In this document: piece by piece, positions 32,472 to 42,744 of the stretch
Layout of the letters: the number at the start of each line of letters is the position of its first letter
Position numbering within the stretch: the first letter of the stretch is position 1
From: Halorhabdus amylolytica
GTDB taxonomy: Archaea; Halobacteriota; Halobacteria; Halobacteriales; Haloarculaceae
Direction of reading: 5' to 3'
Length of the DNA: 46,565 nt
Assembly: GCF_004944975.1 (NCBI RefSeq)
Contig: NZ_SPQG01000018.1
Coordinates: 1 to 46,565, forward strand
Translations under genes and position numbers: made by a program
Notes under the pieces: generated by a model
Seen by the model: only the letters and a program-made list of their open reading frames with translations
Database searches by the model: none
Told to the model about the DNA's origin: nothing

Positions 32472-33077
32472 TCAGGTCTGTACCAGCCGGAAGGTGAGAT
32501 CCATTTCGACGCTATCGCTCTGAGCCTCGTTCACGCTTTTGTCCCCGGGATCATTGAATCGCCATTCGAGGGTGAACTGTCGTTGCGATCCCGGGACTAT
32601 CGTCTCTCCGGTTGGATACGTATACGGGAGCGGGGTCGACTGGAGCTGATCTAGTCCGGTCCAGTCTCTGATCTCAGTGCCGTTGATCTCGGCCCGTACC
32701 TCGACGTAGTTCTGGAGTTCTCCTTGATTGGGGGTGTCGTCAACGCTGTTCTCGTTGTTCACGATCCCATTCTCGGAGTCACGAACGTCCTCGACGATGA
32801 TCTCGATTGTACCCGTAATCGAACCGGTATTACCCAGTTGGATGGATTGGAAGCCGTCATCTCCGGGTTTCACGCCACTTACGTCGAGAAACGTGACTGT
32901 CTGGTCGTTTCCGTTTAGCTCTAGGTCGAGAGTTCCCGCCTGAACCGTGTTCTCGCTACTGGATTCGGCGTCGGAAAAGGAGGCCATCGTCCCTGCGCCC
33001 CCGGCCGCACTGGCACCTCCTACGACGACGAGACTTCCCAGAAAGCGTCGACGTGACACCATCTCTGTGTCCGTCAT
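32472..33077 (-). CDS. TasA/camelysin-like protein with SipW-type signal peptide (1)
   Basis: A 201-residue exported protein. VSRRRFLGSLVVVGGASA resembles a twin-arginine signal, and GTMASFSDAESSSENTVQAG is the SipW-type processing region seen in TasA, CalY and archaeal relatives. The beta-rich domain that follows (LDLELNGNDQTVTFLDVSGV, then PGDDGFQSIQLGNTGSITGT, then EWRF) fits the camelysin/TasA Ig-like fold used to build donor-strand-exchanged fibres. It shares several motifs with the anchored protein at 29738. It is followed by the PKD-like protein (67-bp gap) and preceded by a second family member. I infer a fibre subunit; no structure or experiment supports it. Confidence 0.85.
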   Translation of the reverse strand: MTDTEMVSRRRFLGSLVVVGGASAAGGAGTMASFSDAESSSENTVQAGTLDLELNGNDQTVTFLDVSGVKPGDDGFQSIQLGNTGSITGTIEIIVEDVRDSENGIVNNENSVDDTPNQGELQNYVEVRAEINGTEIRDWTGLDQLQSTPLPYTYPTGETIVPGSQRQFTLEWRFNDPGDKSVNEAQSDSVEMDLTFRLVQT

Positions 33078-33260
33078 TTCGTGCCCCTCGCTTCAGAGAA
33101 ATGGAAACACCGCTCACGGACCAACCAGCGGTCGTCATTTGTCCCTGCCGTCGGGAACAGATCGGAACACATGGGGTGAATTTCCTCGACAACCTGATCA
33201 CGCACGCCCGACACCCTTCTTCATCGGGATGCCGTACTCCCGCGGAGGTGAATATTCCGC

Positions 33261-33893
33261 TTATGACTGTTCAATTTCAGCCGTGAGGTCGAATGTTACG
33301 GTATCGCCCTGGATCACGTTGCCCACGTCCGGGACGTGATAGTTGACGACTAGGTACTTCGTCTCGGACGGGTTGAGTGAAACAGGAGACGAAGGTGAGT
33401 TTGACGTCCCCCCGGCGGAGCTGAGGGTTGTCCCATCCGAGATCACCGTGGTTCCCCCGGAATTGATCTCCGAATCGCTGATGCCTTCTCCTTCCGATGG
33501 CTCACTGTTCAGGACAAACGCTTCTATCTCCAGATTGTCCGCCAGGTCACCGCTGGTGTCCGTATCAGTGAATTCGTCTGCAGTCCCGTCGGATTCAGTG
33601 ATCGACTCGACAGTGACTCCTGCCACATTCGCATCGATCGATCCTGCGTTGGTTAGTTCTAAAACGATAGCGCCACCGTCAGTTGGCTTCACATCCCCAA
33701 CTGAGAGAGATGTGGTGGCAGAATCATCGGGATCGATCTGCAGATCCAACGTCCCCGCAGTCACTTCGTTCCCACTGCTCGTCTCCGTGTCGCTGAACAG
33801 CGCGAACGTCCCGGCCCCGGCCGCCGCACTCGCCGCACCGACAGTGATCAAACCGCCCAGTACACGCCGTCGTGTGAGTTCTATCTCTGGCAT
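33261..33893 (-). CDS. TasA/camelysin-like protein with SipW-type signal peptide (2)
   Basis: A 210-residue exported protein. TRRRVLGGLITVGAASAAAG is a twin-arginine-like signal. It is followed by ALFSDTETSSGNEVTAGTL, a textbook SipW-type region. The mature domain is beta-rich, with VKPTDGGAIVLELTNAGSID, an acidic TDTDTSGD stretch, a Ser/Gly-rich loop (GGTTVISDGTTLSSAGGTS) and a final strand YLVVNYHVPDVGNV. It is first in the minus-strand cluster, with a promoter upstream (TATA-like TTTATAT at 33975-33981). I infer the major or first subunit of the fibre. Confidence 0.85.
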   Translation of the reverse strand: MPEIELTRRRVLGGLITVGAASAAAGAGTFALFSDTETSSGNEVTAGTLDLQIDPDDSATTSLSVGDVKPTDGGAIVLELTNAGSIDANVAGVTVESITESDGTADEFTDTDTSGDLADNLEIEAFVLNSEPSEGEGISDSEINSGGTTVISDGTTLSSAGGTSNSPSSPVSLNPSETKYLVVNYHVPDVGNVIQGDTVTFDLTAEIEQS

Positions 33894-34218
33894 AGTTGGA
33901 AAAACCTCATTTCAGTTCCGCGATCACGACAGGATCGGTCACGTTAGTTTCGTTATATCCCTCGCCTCGGAGGCATATAAACAGGGAGATGTACTTTCGC
34001 ACTCGGATAAATCGACTAAAAATTTGATAATTGGAATATATCGAAACGTCTGTCTACATATCTGCCCCAAGATCGGATACATTTCGTGGGTTCTGGGGTT
34101 GAATTTCGATGTCGGCGATGGCTTTCCGGTCGAGTTCGGAGTGGAAGTCTTCCGCTAGTTCTCCGATGCCAGATCAGCTGGTCAGTGGTGTGTTATCAAT
34201 CATGATAGTTTAGAATCG
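33894..34218. other. Intergenic region with promoter of the TasA-like cluster
   Basis: No gene is evident. Two TATA-like sequences on the minus strand lie at 33975-33981 (TTTATAT) and 33953-33958 (GATATAA context). A perfect 11-bp dyad, GCCTC-G-GAGGC, lies at 33964-33974 between them. The stretch from 34000 to 34070 is AT-rich. It separates the fibre cluster from the 3' end of spoVR. Confidence 0.55.
33964..33974. promoter_or_regulatory. Short perfect dyad in the promoter of the TasA-like cluster
   Basis: GCCTC (33964-33968) and GAGGC (33970-33974) are exact reverse complements around one base. It lies between two TATA-like boxes about 70-80 bp upstream of the 33893 start. It may be an operator, but a chance match of this length is quite possible. 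Confidence 0.3.
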
Positions 34219-36240
34219 TCACAGCCACTCGTCGGGTTTCGTGTCGTAGTCGACGTCCTCGGCCGCGAGATGCTCAACTGTCTCCCACTCGACGTCGGTG
34301 ACCGTGACGTGATCGCCGTCGTAGCGCAGGCGTTTGCCCACCTCGACCGACTCCGGTTCCTCGTCGCGTCGGCGGGCGACCTCGACATCGTGGTCGTCGA
34401 ACTCCTTGACGATAGTCAGCAGGTTGACCGGTCGTCCCCAGAGTTCGAAGACCCGTTTCAGGACATCCGTGGCCTCGTCGACGTCGAGCATGACACCGTT
34501 GTACTGGTGGGCGACCAGGAGTTCGCCACTGTTGTCGTAGTTTCCGTCTTCGACCACGATCATCGGTTTCCCGAAGTTGGTGAACTCGAGCATCAGCTTC
34601 CGTTTGACGTCTTCTGGATCAGTGCTGGAAACCCGGAAGTCGCCAGTTTTGTAGCTGTGTTCGTAAGCGAAGTAGTCGTTGGCCGCGACGAACTCCCCGG
34701 TGAGAAACGCGTCGATGAACGTCACGTCGTTGTGGCTCTCCCTGATCTCCCGCATGCGATCCCAGCCACGGGTATACTCGACGTCTTCTAGGGCTGCCCC
34801 GACGCTATCGTATCGTGCGTCGTCGAAGAGGTACCGCGCGATCGATTCGAGTTCTGACCGGCTCGCCTGCTCAAGAAAGCTCCGGTTCTGGGGCTTCACC
34901 AGTGAGTAGTGTCGCTGGGCGAGCCCCTCGTAGGTCAGGACCTTCCAGGGATAGCGATCGATGTCGACCTCGCCGTCGCGGGCTCGGGAGAGTGCCTCAG
35001 CGTCGACTCGTGGATCGTCGGGATCGATCGATTCGAGCCAGCCCGGGACGTTCTCTAGCCAGGCGGGCGGGGCGAGTCGCTCGCGGACGGCCGTGAGGTC
35101 CACTTCGTTTTCGAGATTCCGCCAGGTGATCCCCTCGACGCGGAGCAGCCGTTCGAGGACTTCCCGGCGGTTGGTCCGGTTCTGGACGTACTCCCAGAGT
35201 TCCTTGCCGAGTTTGTATGGGTTCAGTCCGCCCGACCCCAGTACGCGAGCCTGATGGTCGGCGTACGTCAGGAATTCGTCAGTGCCGGCGAAGGCTTCCT
35301 CGCCCATCATCATTGATTCCCAGTAGGCCGCCCACCCTTCGTTCATCACCTTCGTCATCTTCTGTGGCGCGAAGTAGTAGGCCTCCCGGCGCAGTATTTC
35401 GAGGATCTCTCGCTGCCAGTCGGTCATCTCGACGGCCCTGTCGGCGGCGTCGTCGTACTGTTTACCGTGGGCCGCGAGGAAGCCGACAAGGTCCTCGACA
35501 GGTTCGGGCGGGAAGCCGGTCTCCTCCTCGGAGTGGTCCGCGAAGAACGTCTCGTCGAAGACCTGGCCGGTGACCTCCGCCGAGAGGTCGAGTTCCTCGA
35601 TGGCCCCCTCGGGATCGCGGTCCTCAGCCTCTTGTGCGTCCCGTCGTTCGGGTTCGACGGGTGCGTAGGCGGCGTGGTGGTCGATGGTGTCTTCCAGACA
35701 GAGGACGTGATCGATCCAGCGCTCGACAGCCTCCCGGTCGATCTCGGGATCCTCCATGAATCCCCGGATCCGGTCGGCGTGGCGGGCGAGCATCGCCGTG
35801 GCGTTGGGGCCGCGGCGATCGGCAGCAGGCGTCTGGTCCTGACCGTCGGTGAACAACCCGAACCACTCGTTGTTCCCAAAGAAGTCCGCGTGGGCCTCGA
35901 CGTGCGTAATCACGGCCTTCTGGTCGGCGAGGGCGTTGGATTCCTGGAGGAACGCGTGAGCGGGGTTGTCGTTGTTGACGATCTCGAAGGCCTTCCCGCC
36001 GAGGAACTGTCCTTCCTTGCGCTGGCGGTCGAAGGCCATCCCCCATCTCCAATGCGGGTAGCGTTTCTGGAAGCCCCCGTAGGCGATCAACTGGTTCATC
36101 TCGTCGTGGTCGACGATCCAGTAGTTCACCGGGTACGGATCCAGCCCCAGTTTCCGTGCCAGGGTGCGCGCTTCCGTGACGGGTTCCCGGAGTCGACGTG
36201 CCGTCTCCTTTGCGTCCGTACGGTTGTCGATGGTGCTCAT
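34219..36240 (-). CDS. spoVR: SpoVR family protein
   Basis: A 673-residue protein of the SpoVR/YcgB family. Landmarks are [70 protein letters not shown] and [14 protein letters not shown]. The family is widespread and almost always linked with PrkA and DUF444 (YeaH). Function is not established; in bacteria it is tied to stress, sporulation or nitrogen starvation responses. Its start overlaps the DUF444 stop by ATGA (36237-36240). The C-terminal half (from about 480) is the conserved SpoVR tail. Confidence 0.95.
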   Translation of the reverse strand: MSTIDNRTDAKETARRLREPVTEARTLARKLGLDPYPVNYWIVDHDEMNQLIAYGGFQKRYPHWRWGMAFDRQRKEGQFLGGKAFEIVNNDNPAHAFLQESNALADQKAVITHVEAHADFFGNNEWFGLFTDGQDQTPAADRRGPNATAMLARHADRIRGFMEDPEIDREAVERWIDHVLCLEDTIDHHAAYAPVEPERRDAQEAEDRDPEGAIEELDLSAEVTGQVFDETFFADHSEEETGFPPEPVEDLVGFLAAHGKQYDDAADRAVEMTDWQREILEILRREAYYFAPQKMTKVMNEGWAAYWESMMMGEEAFAGTDEFLTYADHQARVLGSGGLNPYKLGKELWEYVQNRTNRREVLERLLRVEGITWRNLENEVDLTAVRERLAPPAWLENVPGWLESIDPDDPRVDAEALSRARDGEVDIDRYPWKVLTYEGLAQRHYSLVKPQNRSFLEQASRSELESIARYLFDDARYDSVGAALEDVEYTRGWDRMREIRESHNDVTFIDAFLTGEFVAANDYFAYEHSYKTGDFRVSSTDPEDVKRKLMLEFTNFGKPMIVVEDGNYDNSGELLVAHQYNGVMLDVDEATDVLKRVFELWGRPVNLLTIVKEFDDHDVEVARRRDEEPESVEVGKRLRYDGDHVTVTDVEWETVEHLAAEDVDYDTKPDEWL

Positions 36241-37547
36241 TGGTCCTCCGTACTGAGTATCTCGTCGATGGCGTCGATCACGTCACCGGGTTCGTTGACG
36301 AACGCCACAGCCACGTCGTCGCTCCCCCCGAAGTGACGCTTCACTTCCTCTGCGTGGGTCGCGTTGATCGCTTCCCCGCTCGGCTGCGTCTCGACGTAGG
36401 CGTGGAGGTTGGCGTCGATCTCTTCCATCAGCGGGATGACCCGTTGTTCGGTGTCGTCACTGGAGTTCTCGCTGTCGCCGGCTGCCAGCACGTAGCGGTT
36501 CCACTCGCTGAAGGGGTATTCAGCTTCGAAAATCTCCTGGGTTAACTCGTAGGCACTGGAGATGCGCGTCCCGCCACCGGATCGAATGCCGAAGAACCCC
36601 TCGCGGTCCACTTCCCAGGCGTCGGCGTCGTGGGCGACGTAGACGAATTCGGCGGTGTCGTACTTGCCCTGGAGGTACCAATCGAGGGGCGTGAACGTCC
36701 GCTCGACGAGTTCGCGCTTCTTCTCGCGCATGCTCCCCGAGACGTCGCGGATGTTGACCACGACGACGTTGCGCTCTTTACGCTCGATCGTCTCGGGATA
36801 GCGGTAGCGCTCGTCCTGCCGGCGGAAGGGCACATCGTCGATGCCTTCCCGGCGGATGCGATCGACCGCCCGCTCGCGCTCGACGGCCGTCTCCATCGCG
36901 TCGATCGAGTCCCACTCGCCGCGTTCGCCCGGCGGCAGGTCGTCGTATTCGCTCTGGATCCAGCCCAGCGAGACAGGGATCCCGTCAGCCCGGGCCCACT
37001 CGAAGGCTTCCTCGGGGCCCCACCCCTCGACTTTCAGTGCCGCACGGACGTACTCCTCGTCGAAGTCCATCGCCAACTTGCGAGTGATCCCCCGCTTGAA
37101 CAGCGTCTCGAAGTCCAGTGTACTGGAGGGACCGGTCCGGGCGACGTCGGTGAACTCGCCTTCGATCTCCTCGACGACGGTCTTGCCCTTCGGTTCGAGG
37201 TCGAGGCCGAGTTCCTCGTCGAGTTCCCTGGCGAACTCATCGGGATCCATCTCGTAATAGTCGTGTTCGCCGCCTTCCTCGCCGGGATCGCCCTTTTCGT
37301 CACCGTCTCCGGGTTCAGGCTGGCCGACTGGATCACCGACGTCGGGTTGCTCACCCTGTCCCTGGCCGACACCTCCTCGATCACGCCTGTCGTAGACGAA
37401 TTCCGGGAGATCGACGATCTTGATCGGGATGCGCACCTCGTCGGCGCGGCTCTGTCCGAGGTCGCCGTACTGGATGAACTCCGCGAGGTCCTGACGGCGC
37501 TGTTCGCCCACCTCGCGGTAGCGCTCCAGATCTTCCCTCAGTCCCAT
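36237..37547 (-). CDS. yeaH: DUF444 / YeaH family protein with VWA-like domain
   Basis: A 436-residue protein. The N-terminal quarter has a Gly/Asp/Glu-rich low-complexity segment ([20 protein letters not shown]) and the C-terminal part has a von Willebrand A-like fold with a MIDAS-type DVSGSM in [32 protein letters not shown] follows, which includes the Thr of the metal site. The ATG at 37547 ([14 protein letters not shown]) is chosen; the frame is open far upstream only because it overlaps the prkA gene. It overlaps prkA by 10 bp and spoVR by 4 bp. It is thought to be a partner of the PrkA kinase. Confidence 0.92.
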   Translation of the reverse strand: MGLREDLERYREVGEQRRQDLAEFIQYGDLGQSRADEVRIPIKIVDLPEFVYDRRDRGGVGQGQGEQPDVGDPVGQPEPGDGDEKGDPGEEGGEHDYYEMDPDEFARELDEELGLDLEPKGKTVVEEIEGEFTDVARTGPSSTLDFETLFKRGITRKLAMDFDEEYVRAALKVEGWGPEEAFEWARADGIPVSLGWIQSEYDDLPPGERGEWDSIDAMETAVERERAVDRIRREGIDDVPFRRQDERYRYPETIERKERNVVVVNIRDVSGSMREKKRELVERTFTPLDWYLQGKYDTAEFVYVAHDADAWEVDREGFFGIRSGGGTRISSAYELTQEIFEAEYPFSEWNRYVLAAGDSENSSDDTEQRVIPLMEEIDANLHAYVETQPSGEAINATHAEEVKRHFGGSDDVAVAFVNEPGDVIDAIDEILSTEDQ

Positions 37548-39862
37548 CGGTGGGCGACCTCCTCTAAGACGTACCGGCTGGTCAACTCCGCCGAGGCGGG
37601 GCTGTAGCCTTGATCGTCGACCATCACGTCGATCGTCCGCTCCTTGACGCGCTCGGTTTCGGTGCCGGCCGGCGGATCGGCCCACTGGTGGGGATCGAAG
37701 TCCTCGAAGGTGCGCCGGACGGCCTCCCAGTCGTGACTGCCGAGGATCGACTCGATGACCGGAATCGACTCGGGATCGAACTCCTCGACGGCGAAGCCCT
37801 CGTCGCGGGACTCCCAGGCGTGGCGGTTGATCGCGGTGACGATCCTGTCGTTGCGGAACGCTCGAACCGCCTCTCCGGGATCGTTGCCATCGTAATGATT
37901 CTCGTCGAAGCGACCGAGGTGTTCGACCTCGAAGACACGCATCGTCAGCGGGTCGGGAGGTACCTCCTCGCCGCGGTCGTTCTCGACGCGACCGTCGGTC
38001 GCCCACGCGTAGACGGCCTCGACGTACTCGGCGACAGTCTCGCGTTCGACGCGCTTCTCCTTGAGCATCGCTCCCAGGACGTCCTCCTCCTGGCGGGTGG
38101 AAACGTGCGTCCGGACCTGATTCACACGCCCCTCGAACGTCTCGACCTCGCTCTCGCCGAAGACGGGCGCACTCGACAGCCCCTCGGTCATCGCCCCGAG
38201 CACGTCCCGGGGCATGATCACCGATCCGATGTCGAGGTCGGAGTGGTGACGGTCCCGGTCGGCGTACAGCACATCTGCGATCACGTCTCGCGTGTACGTG
38301 ACGGGAATGCCGCGCTCGCCGTCCCCGGCTCCCTCCTCGAAGGCAAACTCCTCGGCCTCGATCCGTTCGTCGCCCTCCTCTAGGTAACCCTGGTCGAAGA
38401 GGAGTGCCTTGTCTACCAGATTCAGCGCGTCCGGCAGGTCCGACGTCGAGAGCCGCGAAACCACGTCGTACAGGGCCGCGGCCTCGATCGCGTGGGGTGC
38501 GAGTTCGACCTCTGTCGTCCCCTCAGCCTCCCGGACCTCGATCGCCACCGGCTCGCGGATGTGCTCGGCGAGTTCGGCGTAGGAGTCGGCCCGCCAGACG
38601 GTCGTCTCGCCGGTCAGTTCCCGGTGGAGGAGTTCGGCCTCCAGCGAGAGGGTCGTCAGATAGGCGAAGCGGTGTTTGTCCAGGCGGCGCTTGAGCGCCT
38701 TCAGCGGGTCCGAGCCCCCGCGCTCGGCGTGCTGGTCGAGTTGGGCCTCCAGATCGGGATTGGAGATGATCAACAGTTGGGTGTCGACGTCCATCTCGAT
38801 GCCGCGATCGAGTTTGACCGAGCGCTCGTCGGGGACGTTCAACAGCTTTCGCAGGAGGTCGGCGTGCTGGGCGGCGTCCTCGACGACCGTCAGGACGCCG
38901 TTGCCCTGGCTGAGAACGCCGTCGTAGGAGAACGCCTGGGGGTTCTTCCGCCCCCGGGAGTTCAGCTCCCGGAGCATCCCGCCCATCCAGGTGCCAACCA
39001 GGCGCTCCTTTGGCGTGCCCTCGTCCTCGGCGTGGAGCACGCCGATCCCCTGGCCGACATCGACGACGTAGTTCTTCACCCGGAGGTGGTGAGGAGCAGT
39101 CACGGCCGAGAACAGCCCGTCGACGCCGTCACGGCGGTACTGCTCCTCTAAGTACTCGTAGGCCTCTCGCGAGAACGGATCGAGATCAGTCCCGACGGTC
39201 ACGTCCGGGTGATCGCCGATCCGGTCGTTGAGGTCGGCCACGATGTCCGTGCGGATCTCCTGCGGAAACACGGCGAGAGGATGGGTCTGGACGGGACTCT
39301 CCAGCCAGTCATCGTCGTCGTTGTCTGGCACGTCGCCGTAGGTGAGCCCACTCCCGACGCTGCCCGCACCCGACGTGTTCCACTCGACAGTGTAGCGTCG
39401 GCCCTCCTCGGTCCGAGAGTATGCTCGCAGGCCGTTGATCAGACACCGCTTGAGTTCGGACTTGCCGGTCGCGGTGGGTCCCGCGAGCCAGACGATCTTC
39501 TCGGCTTTCCCCCGACGAGCAGCGATCGTCCGGAGATCCTCGACTAATCCGTTGAGAACAGCCGTATTCCCGAGGATAGCGTGCTCGCCGTCATTGTACG
39601 GATCGTCGAAGAAGCGGTAGCGCTCGCGTTCCTCACCCTCCTCGACGACGGTCCGGGTCCCGGCGGCTTCGATCGCGTCCAGAAGGTACGTACTCGCACC
39701 CGCGGCCAGCTGGGGCTCCTCCAGGATAGTCTCGACGTAGGCCTCCAGACTCATCGGCGGCTCGTAGGTCTCGGCGAGTTGGCGGTCGGCGGCGGTGACG
39801 TAATCGTCGGCGTCCGTCCCCGTCTGACCGGAGCCGCCCTCAGCGTTACGTTCAGAGCTCAT
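37538..39862 (-). CDS. prkA: PrkA-family AAA+ serine protein kinase (second copy)
   Basis: A 774-residue protein. The N-terminal PrkA AAA domain has Walker [13 protein letters not shown] (128-139) and a region with [18 protein letters not shown] typical of the family. The C-terminal part carries the PrkA kinase-like region. PrkA proteins are AAA+ proteins with reported kinase or protease activity, linked to stress and carbon metabolism. This copy is longer and more divergent than its upstream neighbour. Its start overlaps the stop of the first prkA by ATGA (39859-39862), and DUF444 follows with a 10-bp overlap. It likely forms a hetero-complex with the neighbouring PrkA. Confidence 0.9.
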   Translation of the reverse strand: MSSERNAEGGSGQTGTDADDYVTAADRQLAETYEPPMSLEAYVETILEEPQLAAGASTYLLDAIEAAGTRTVVEEGEERERYRFFDDPYNDGEHAILGNTAVLNGLVEDLRTIAARRGKAEKIVWLAGPTATGKSELKRCLINGLRAYSRTEEGRRYTVEWNTSGAGSVGSGLTYGDVPDNDDDDWLESPVQTHPLAVFPQEIRTDIVADLNDRIGDHPDVTVGTDLDPFSREAYEYLEEQYRRDGVDGLFSAVTAPHHLRVKNYVVDVGQGIGVLHAEDEGTPKERLVGTWMGGMLRELNSRGRKNPQAFSYDGVLSQGNGVLTVVEDAAQHADLLRKLLNVPDERSVKLDRGIEMDVDTQLLIISNPDLEAQLDQHAERGGSDPLKALKRRLDKHRFAYLTTLSLEAELLHRELTGETTVWRADSYAELAEHIREPVAIEVREAEGTTEVELAPHAIEAAALYDVVSRLSTSDLPDALNLVDKALLFDQGYLEEGDERIEAEEFAFEEGAGDGERGIPVTYTRDVIADVLYADRDRHHSDLDIGSVIMPRDVLGAMTEGLSSAPVFGESEVETFEGRVNQVRTHVSTRQEEDVLGAMLKEKRVERETVAEYVEAVYAWATDGRVENDRGEEVPPDPLTMRVFEVEHLGRFDENHYDGNDPGEAVRAFRNDRIVTAINRHAWESRDEGFAVEEFDPESIPVIESILGSHDWEAVRRTFEDFDPHQWADPPAGTETERVKERTIDVMVDDQGYSPASAELTSRYVLEEVAHRWD

Positions 39863-41931
39863 TCTTCGAGTTCGGTCTTGGCGACCTCCGCGCCCGCGAA
39901 CTCCAGAACCTCGACGGCGCCGTCCCGGGAGTAACCCTGCTCGATCAGGGCCTCGATCCAGGCGTTGCGGTCGTCGTCGTCCATCTCCGAACTGGCGACC
40001 AGCGCGGAGAAGTTGATGTTGTGTTTCTTATCGGCCCAGAGTTTCCGTTCCAGGGCGCGGCGTAGTCGCTCGTTGTCCTGCGGACTGAACGTGTCGCCCT
40101 CGCGCGCCCGACGGGAGACCCAGTTTGACACTTCCTGGCGGAAGTCGTCCTTCCGATCCTCGGGAATGTCTAAGTGTTCCTCGACGCTGCGGAGGAACTG
40201 CTCGTCGGGTTCGGCCTCCCGGCCGGTGAGTTCGTCCTCGACGGTATCGTCGTCGATGTAGGCCATGACGTGGTCCATGTACTTCTCGCCCTGGCGCTGG
40301 ATCTCCTCGACGTCGTAGGCCAGGGCGTGGCGCACGTCGTCGATCGCCCGGTCGCGGTACTCCTCGCGGGTGAGTTCGAGGTAGCGGTAGTAGGTCTCGA
40401 AGCGCTCGGCGGGGATCGACCCGTGATGTTCGAGGTTGGCCTCGAAGTGGTTGAACGCCGTCAGCGGCGAGAGAAAGTCCCGGTCGCGGTGCATCGAGTC
40501 CATGATCGCCTCGGCGATCTCGTCGCCGATGAACCGCGGGGAGACGCCGTCCATGCCCTCGCCGATGTCGGCGCTCTCCTCGGCTTCCTCCCGGAGTTTC
40601 TTGACGTCGACGTCTTCGGCCTCCTCGCTCTCGCCGTTGTAGGCCTTTGCCTTCTGGAGGATCGTCACTGCCGAGTCGTCGGGTTCCTCGATGCGCGTGA
40701 GCACGCCGAAGAGGCCGGCCATCTCCAGGGTGTGGGGTTCGACGTGGATGTCCGGTAGATCGGCGTTGCCCAGCATCTTCCGGTAGATCATCGCCTCGTC
40801 CTCGTAGGCCAGCACGTACGGGAAGTCGATGCGCTTGGTCCGGTCGTTGAAGGCCTCCATCTTCTCGTCGCCCTTCTTCTCGCGGTACTCGGGCATGTTC
40901 GTCCGACCGACGATCACCTGGTCGATGTCGATTCGCGGATTATTCCGTGGTTTGATCGTCTGCTCCTGGGTCGCATGGAGGAAGTCATAAAGGAACTCCC
41001 GCTGCAGCTTCAGCAGTTCCTCCCCGGAGAAGATACCGCGATTGGCGTTGCAAAAGGCCCCGGAGTAGTCGAACGCGCGGGGATCGCTCTCGCCGTAGAC
41101 GGCGATCTTGCTGTAGTTGACGTCGCCAGTGAGTTCCGTCTCGTCCTGGTTTTTCTTGTCTTTTGGCTCGAAGGTCTCGACCGCCTGGCGCATGTTTTCG
41201 TCGGCGACCAGCCGGATGATCTCGACGTGGTTTTCGAGGACTTCCTGCAGGTCGTCGTCGTAGTGGGCCAGCAGGCGATCCATGTAGAACTCGCTTGCGG
41301 GATCCAGTGATTGCTCGTTACGGATCGTATACGGTGCCTCCAGCGCGTCGTTCATGTCTTCGAGGACACGGTCGCGCTGCTCCTGGGGCAACAGGACCAG
41401 TGGATCCTGGTTCATGGGCGAACGAACGGTATCGTCGTCGGGGTCCTGATCGGGGATGACGTCCCGGAGATTCGTCCACCGAAAGGTGTACATCCGGCCG
41501 GCGTCCCGACGGGTGTAATCCTCAAAGTATCGACGGACCTGCCGGTCGAAGTCTGACTTCCCGGAACCGACGGGCCCGAGCAGGAGTTTGATCCGCCTCT
41601 CGGGGCCGAGTCCCCGCGAACCGCTCTTGACCTTGTTGACGAACTCGTGGATCGCCTCGTGAATCACTCGCCCGTAGAAGGTATTCTCTCCTTCATCGAG
41701 GGGGTCCGTGGCGGCGAGGTCGTACTCGACGACGCCCTCGTCCTCGTCGTAGGTCGTCCCGTAATGGTCGAACATGTCCGCGACGCGCTGGTGGGCGTTA
41801 CGGGCGATCTTCGGTGACTCCTGTAGTTCGTCTAAGTACCACTGGAACGTCCGGCGCTGTCGTAAGTCGGCCGGGATCGAGTCCCGGTAGTGTTCGTTCA
41901 GTTCGTCGAGGGTGTTTCTGGTGCCATTCAT
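39859..41931 (-). CDS. prkA: PrkA-family AAA+ serine protein kinase (first copy)
   Basis: A 690-residue protein close to bacterial PrkA. Walker A is LLLGPVGSGKSDFDRQ (119-126 core). GAFCNANRGIFSGEELLKL and VIVGRTNMPEY are the family's sensor and Walker B neighbourhood. IDFPYVLAYEDEAMIYRKML and HVEPHTLEMAGLFGVLTRI follow. It heads a four-gene operon, prkA-prkA-DUF444-spoVR, in which each junction overlaps. Paired PrkA proteins in haloarchaea are common in this setting. A 20-bp dyad lies about 88-107 bp upstream. Confidence 0.95.
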   Translation of the reverse strand: MNGTRNTLDELNEHYRDSIPADLRQRRTFQWYLDELQESPKIARNAHQRVADMFDHYGTTYDEDEGVVEYDLAATDPLDEGENTFYGRVIHEAIHEFVNKVKSGSRGLGPERRIKLLLGPVGSGKSDFDRQVRRYFEDYTRRDAGRMYTFRWTNLRDVIPDQDPDDDTVRSPMNQDPLVLLPQEQRDRVLEDMNDALEAPYTIRNEQSLDPASEFYMDRLLAHYDDDLQEVLENHVEIIRLVADENMRQAVETFEPKDKKNQDETELTGDVNYSKIAVYGESDPRAFDYSGAFCNANRGIFSGEELLKLQREFLYDFLHATQEQTIKPRNNPRIDIDQVIVGRTNMPEYREKKGDEKMEAFNDRTKRIDFPYVLAYEDEAMIYRKMLGNADLPDIHVEPHTLEMAGLFGVLTRIEEPDDSAVTILQKAKAYNGESEEAEDVDVKKLREEAEESADIGEGMDGVSPRFIGDEIAEAIMDSMHRDRDFLSPLTAFNHFEANLEHHGSIPAERFETYYRYLELTREEYRDRAIDDVRHALAYDVEEIQRQGEKYMDHVMAYIDDDTVEDELTGREAEPDEQFLRSVEEHLDIPEDRKDDFRQEVSNWVSRRAREGDTFSPQDNERLRRALERKLWADKKHNINFSALVASSEMDDDDRNAWIEALIEQGYSRDGAVEVLEFAGAEVAKTELEE

Positions 41932-42322
41932 GCTATCACGCTGGGGTTGCCACAGCGCTCTCCGCGATCGGTCGGGGCCTCCTTCGGGGCCGACGATCGA
42001 TGGCCCGACCAGCTCTCATGGTATGATAATCCATACCACTCTCTGTGGAGCAGGGCACACCTGCCGGCGGGAAGAGTCTGGAAGGAAACCACCGATAGTA
42101 ATATTTGTTGAGTACTGCAATCACTTAAGGATTTGGCTCATTTCGAACCCTGAGATGTAGAAACGGACGGAAAAGCATTCTAACGGCCATTCGAAGGAAA
42201 TTCCGGCGTCCATAGAGACGAAGTACAACGCTATTTATAAGTGAGAGCTCATGTTCGTCCAGTTTCGGCCGTCTGGACTGTCGTCTCGCCGCGATCACGG
42301 AACTCATAGGGGAACGCAACGA
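41932..42322. other. Intergenic region between the prkA operon and DUF5820
   Basis: No gene is evident. It contains the dyad at 42019-42038 near a minus-strand TATA-like ATTATCATA, an AT-rich stretch at 42090-42130 and a plus-strand TATA-like TATTTATAAG at about 42230-42239. The latter would start transcription near 42260, inside the longest open frame, which argues for the later start chosen for DUF5820. Confidence 0.5.
42019..42038. promoter_or_regulatory. Perfect 7-bp inverted repeat upstream of the prkA operon
   Basis: TGGTATG (42019-42025) and CATACCA (42032-42038) are exact reverse complements with a 6-bp spacer. The minus-strand TATA-like sequence ATTATCATA falls within the site, 88-107 bp before the first prkA start. 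A regulator bound here could block the operon promoter. Confidence 0.45.
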
Positions 42323-42718
42323 TTGACGACTGTGACCCTCGACGCGCTCCCCGACGGTTGGGTGGTCTGGAATCAGGAACCGACAGACCTGGTCCTGGTC
42401 TATCGACCCGACATCTTCGACACTGACGCGTTTCCGGCCCCTTGCCTCCCGACGCTATATGTGACCCGTGGGCGTCGCAGTCGTCGGCCAGGTCGATCTG
42501 AGCCGGACCCCGACGACCCGTGGATAGTCACGTTGTATCTGGAGCCGGAGATCGACGGACCGACCCGGGAGTTCGACGATCGCACGGCGGCCGAGACCGG
42601 GGCCGCCAGACTCGCAGAGAGGTTCGCGAGCGGCGAGATCGATTATCGGTCGTTCTACCAGCACCCTCGGGAAGCGTATCTCGATCGGCTCGACGAGCTG
42701 ACCGGTCGGGAGACTTAA
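42323..42718 (+). CDS. DUF5820 family protein
   Basis: A 131-residue acidic protein. ALPDGWVVWNQEPTDLVLVY followed by DTDAFPAPCLPTLYVTRG is the family's signature; the rest has a beta-rich pattern, ending EIDYRSFYQHPREAYLDRL. Its function is unknown. The TTG at 42323 is preferred because an AGGGGAA motif lies about 10 bases upstream and because the TATA box near 42235 places the transcript start after the upstream ATG at 42251. A GTG at 42332 is also possible. It is followed by UPF0179, a pairing seen in haloarchaea. Confidence 0.8.
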   Translation: MTTVTLDALPDGWVVWNQEPTDLVLVYRPDIFDTDAFPAPCLPTLYVTRGRRSRRPGRSEPDPDDPWIVTLYLEPEIDGPTREFDDRTAAETGAARLAERFASGEIDYRSFYQHPREAYLDRLDELTGRET

Positions 42719-42744
42719 TCGGCGGGCCGACATATCTCGATCTA

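Noticed and set aside
37548..38006. A possible N-terminal extension of the DUF444 gene back to 38006
   Set aside because: The extra 150 residues are Arg-rich shadow sequence of the overlapping prkA gene; family similarity starts at the ATG at 37547.
42251..42322. ATG at 42251 as the DUF5820 start
   Set aside because: The TATA box near 42235 would start the transcript downstream of this ATG, and the added 24 residues are basic and unlike the family.
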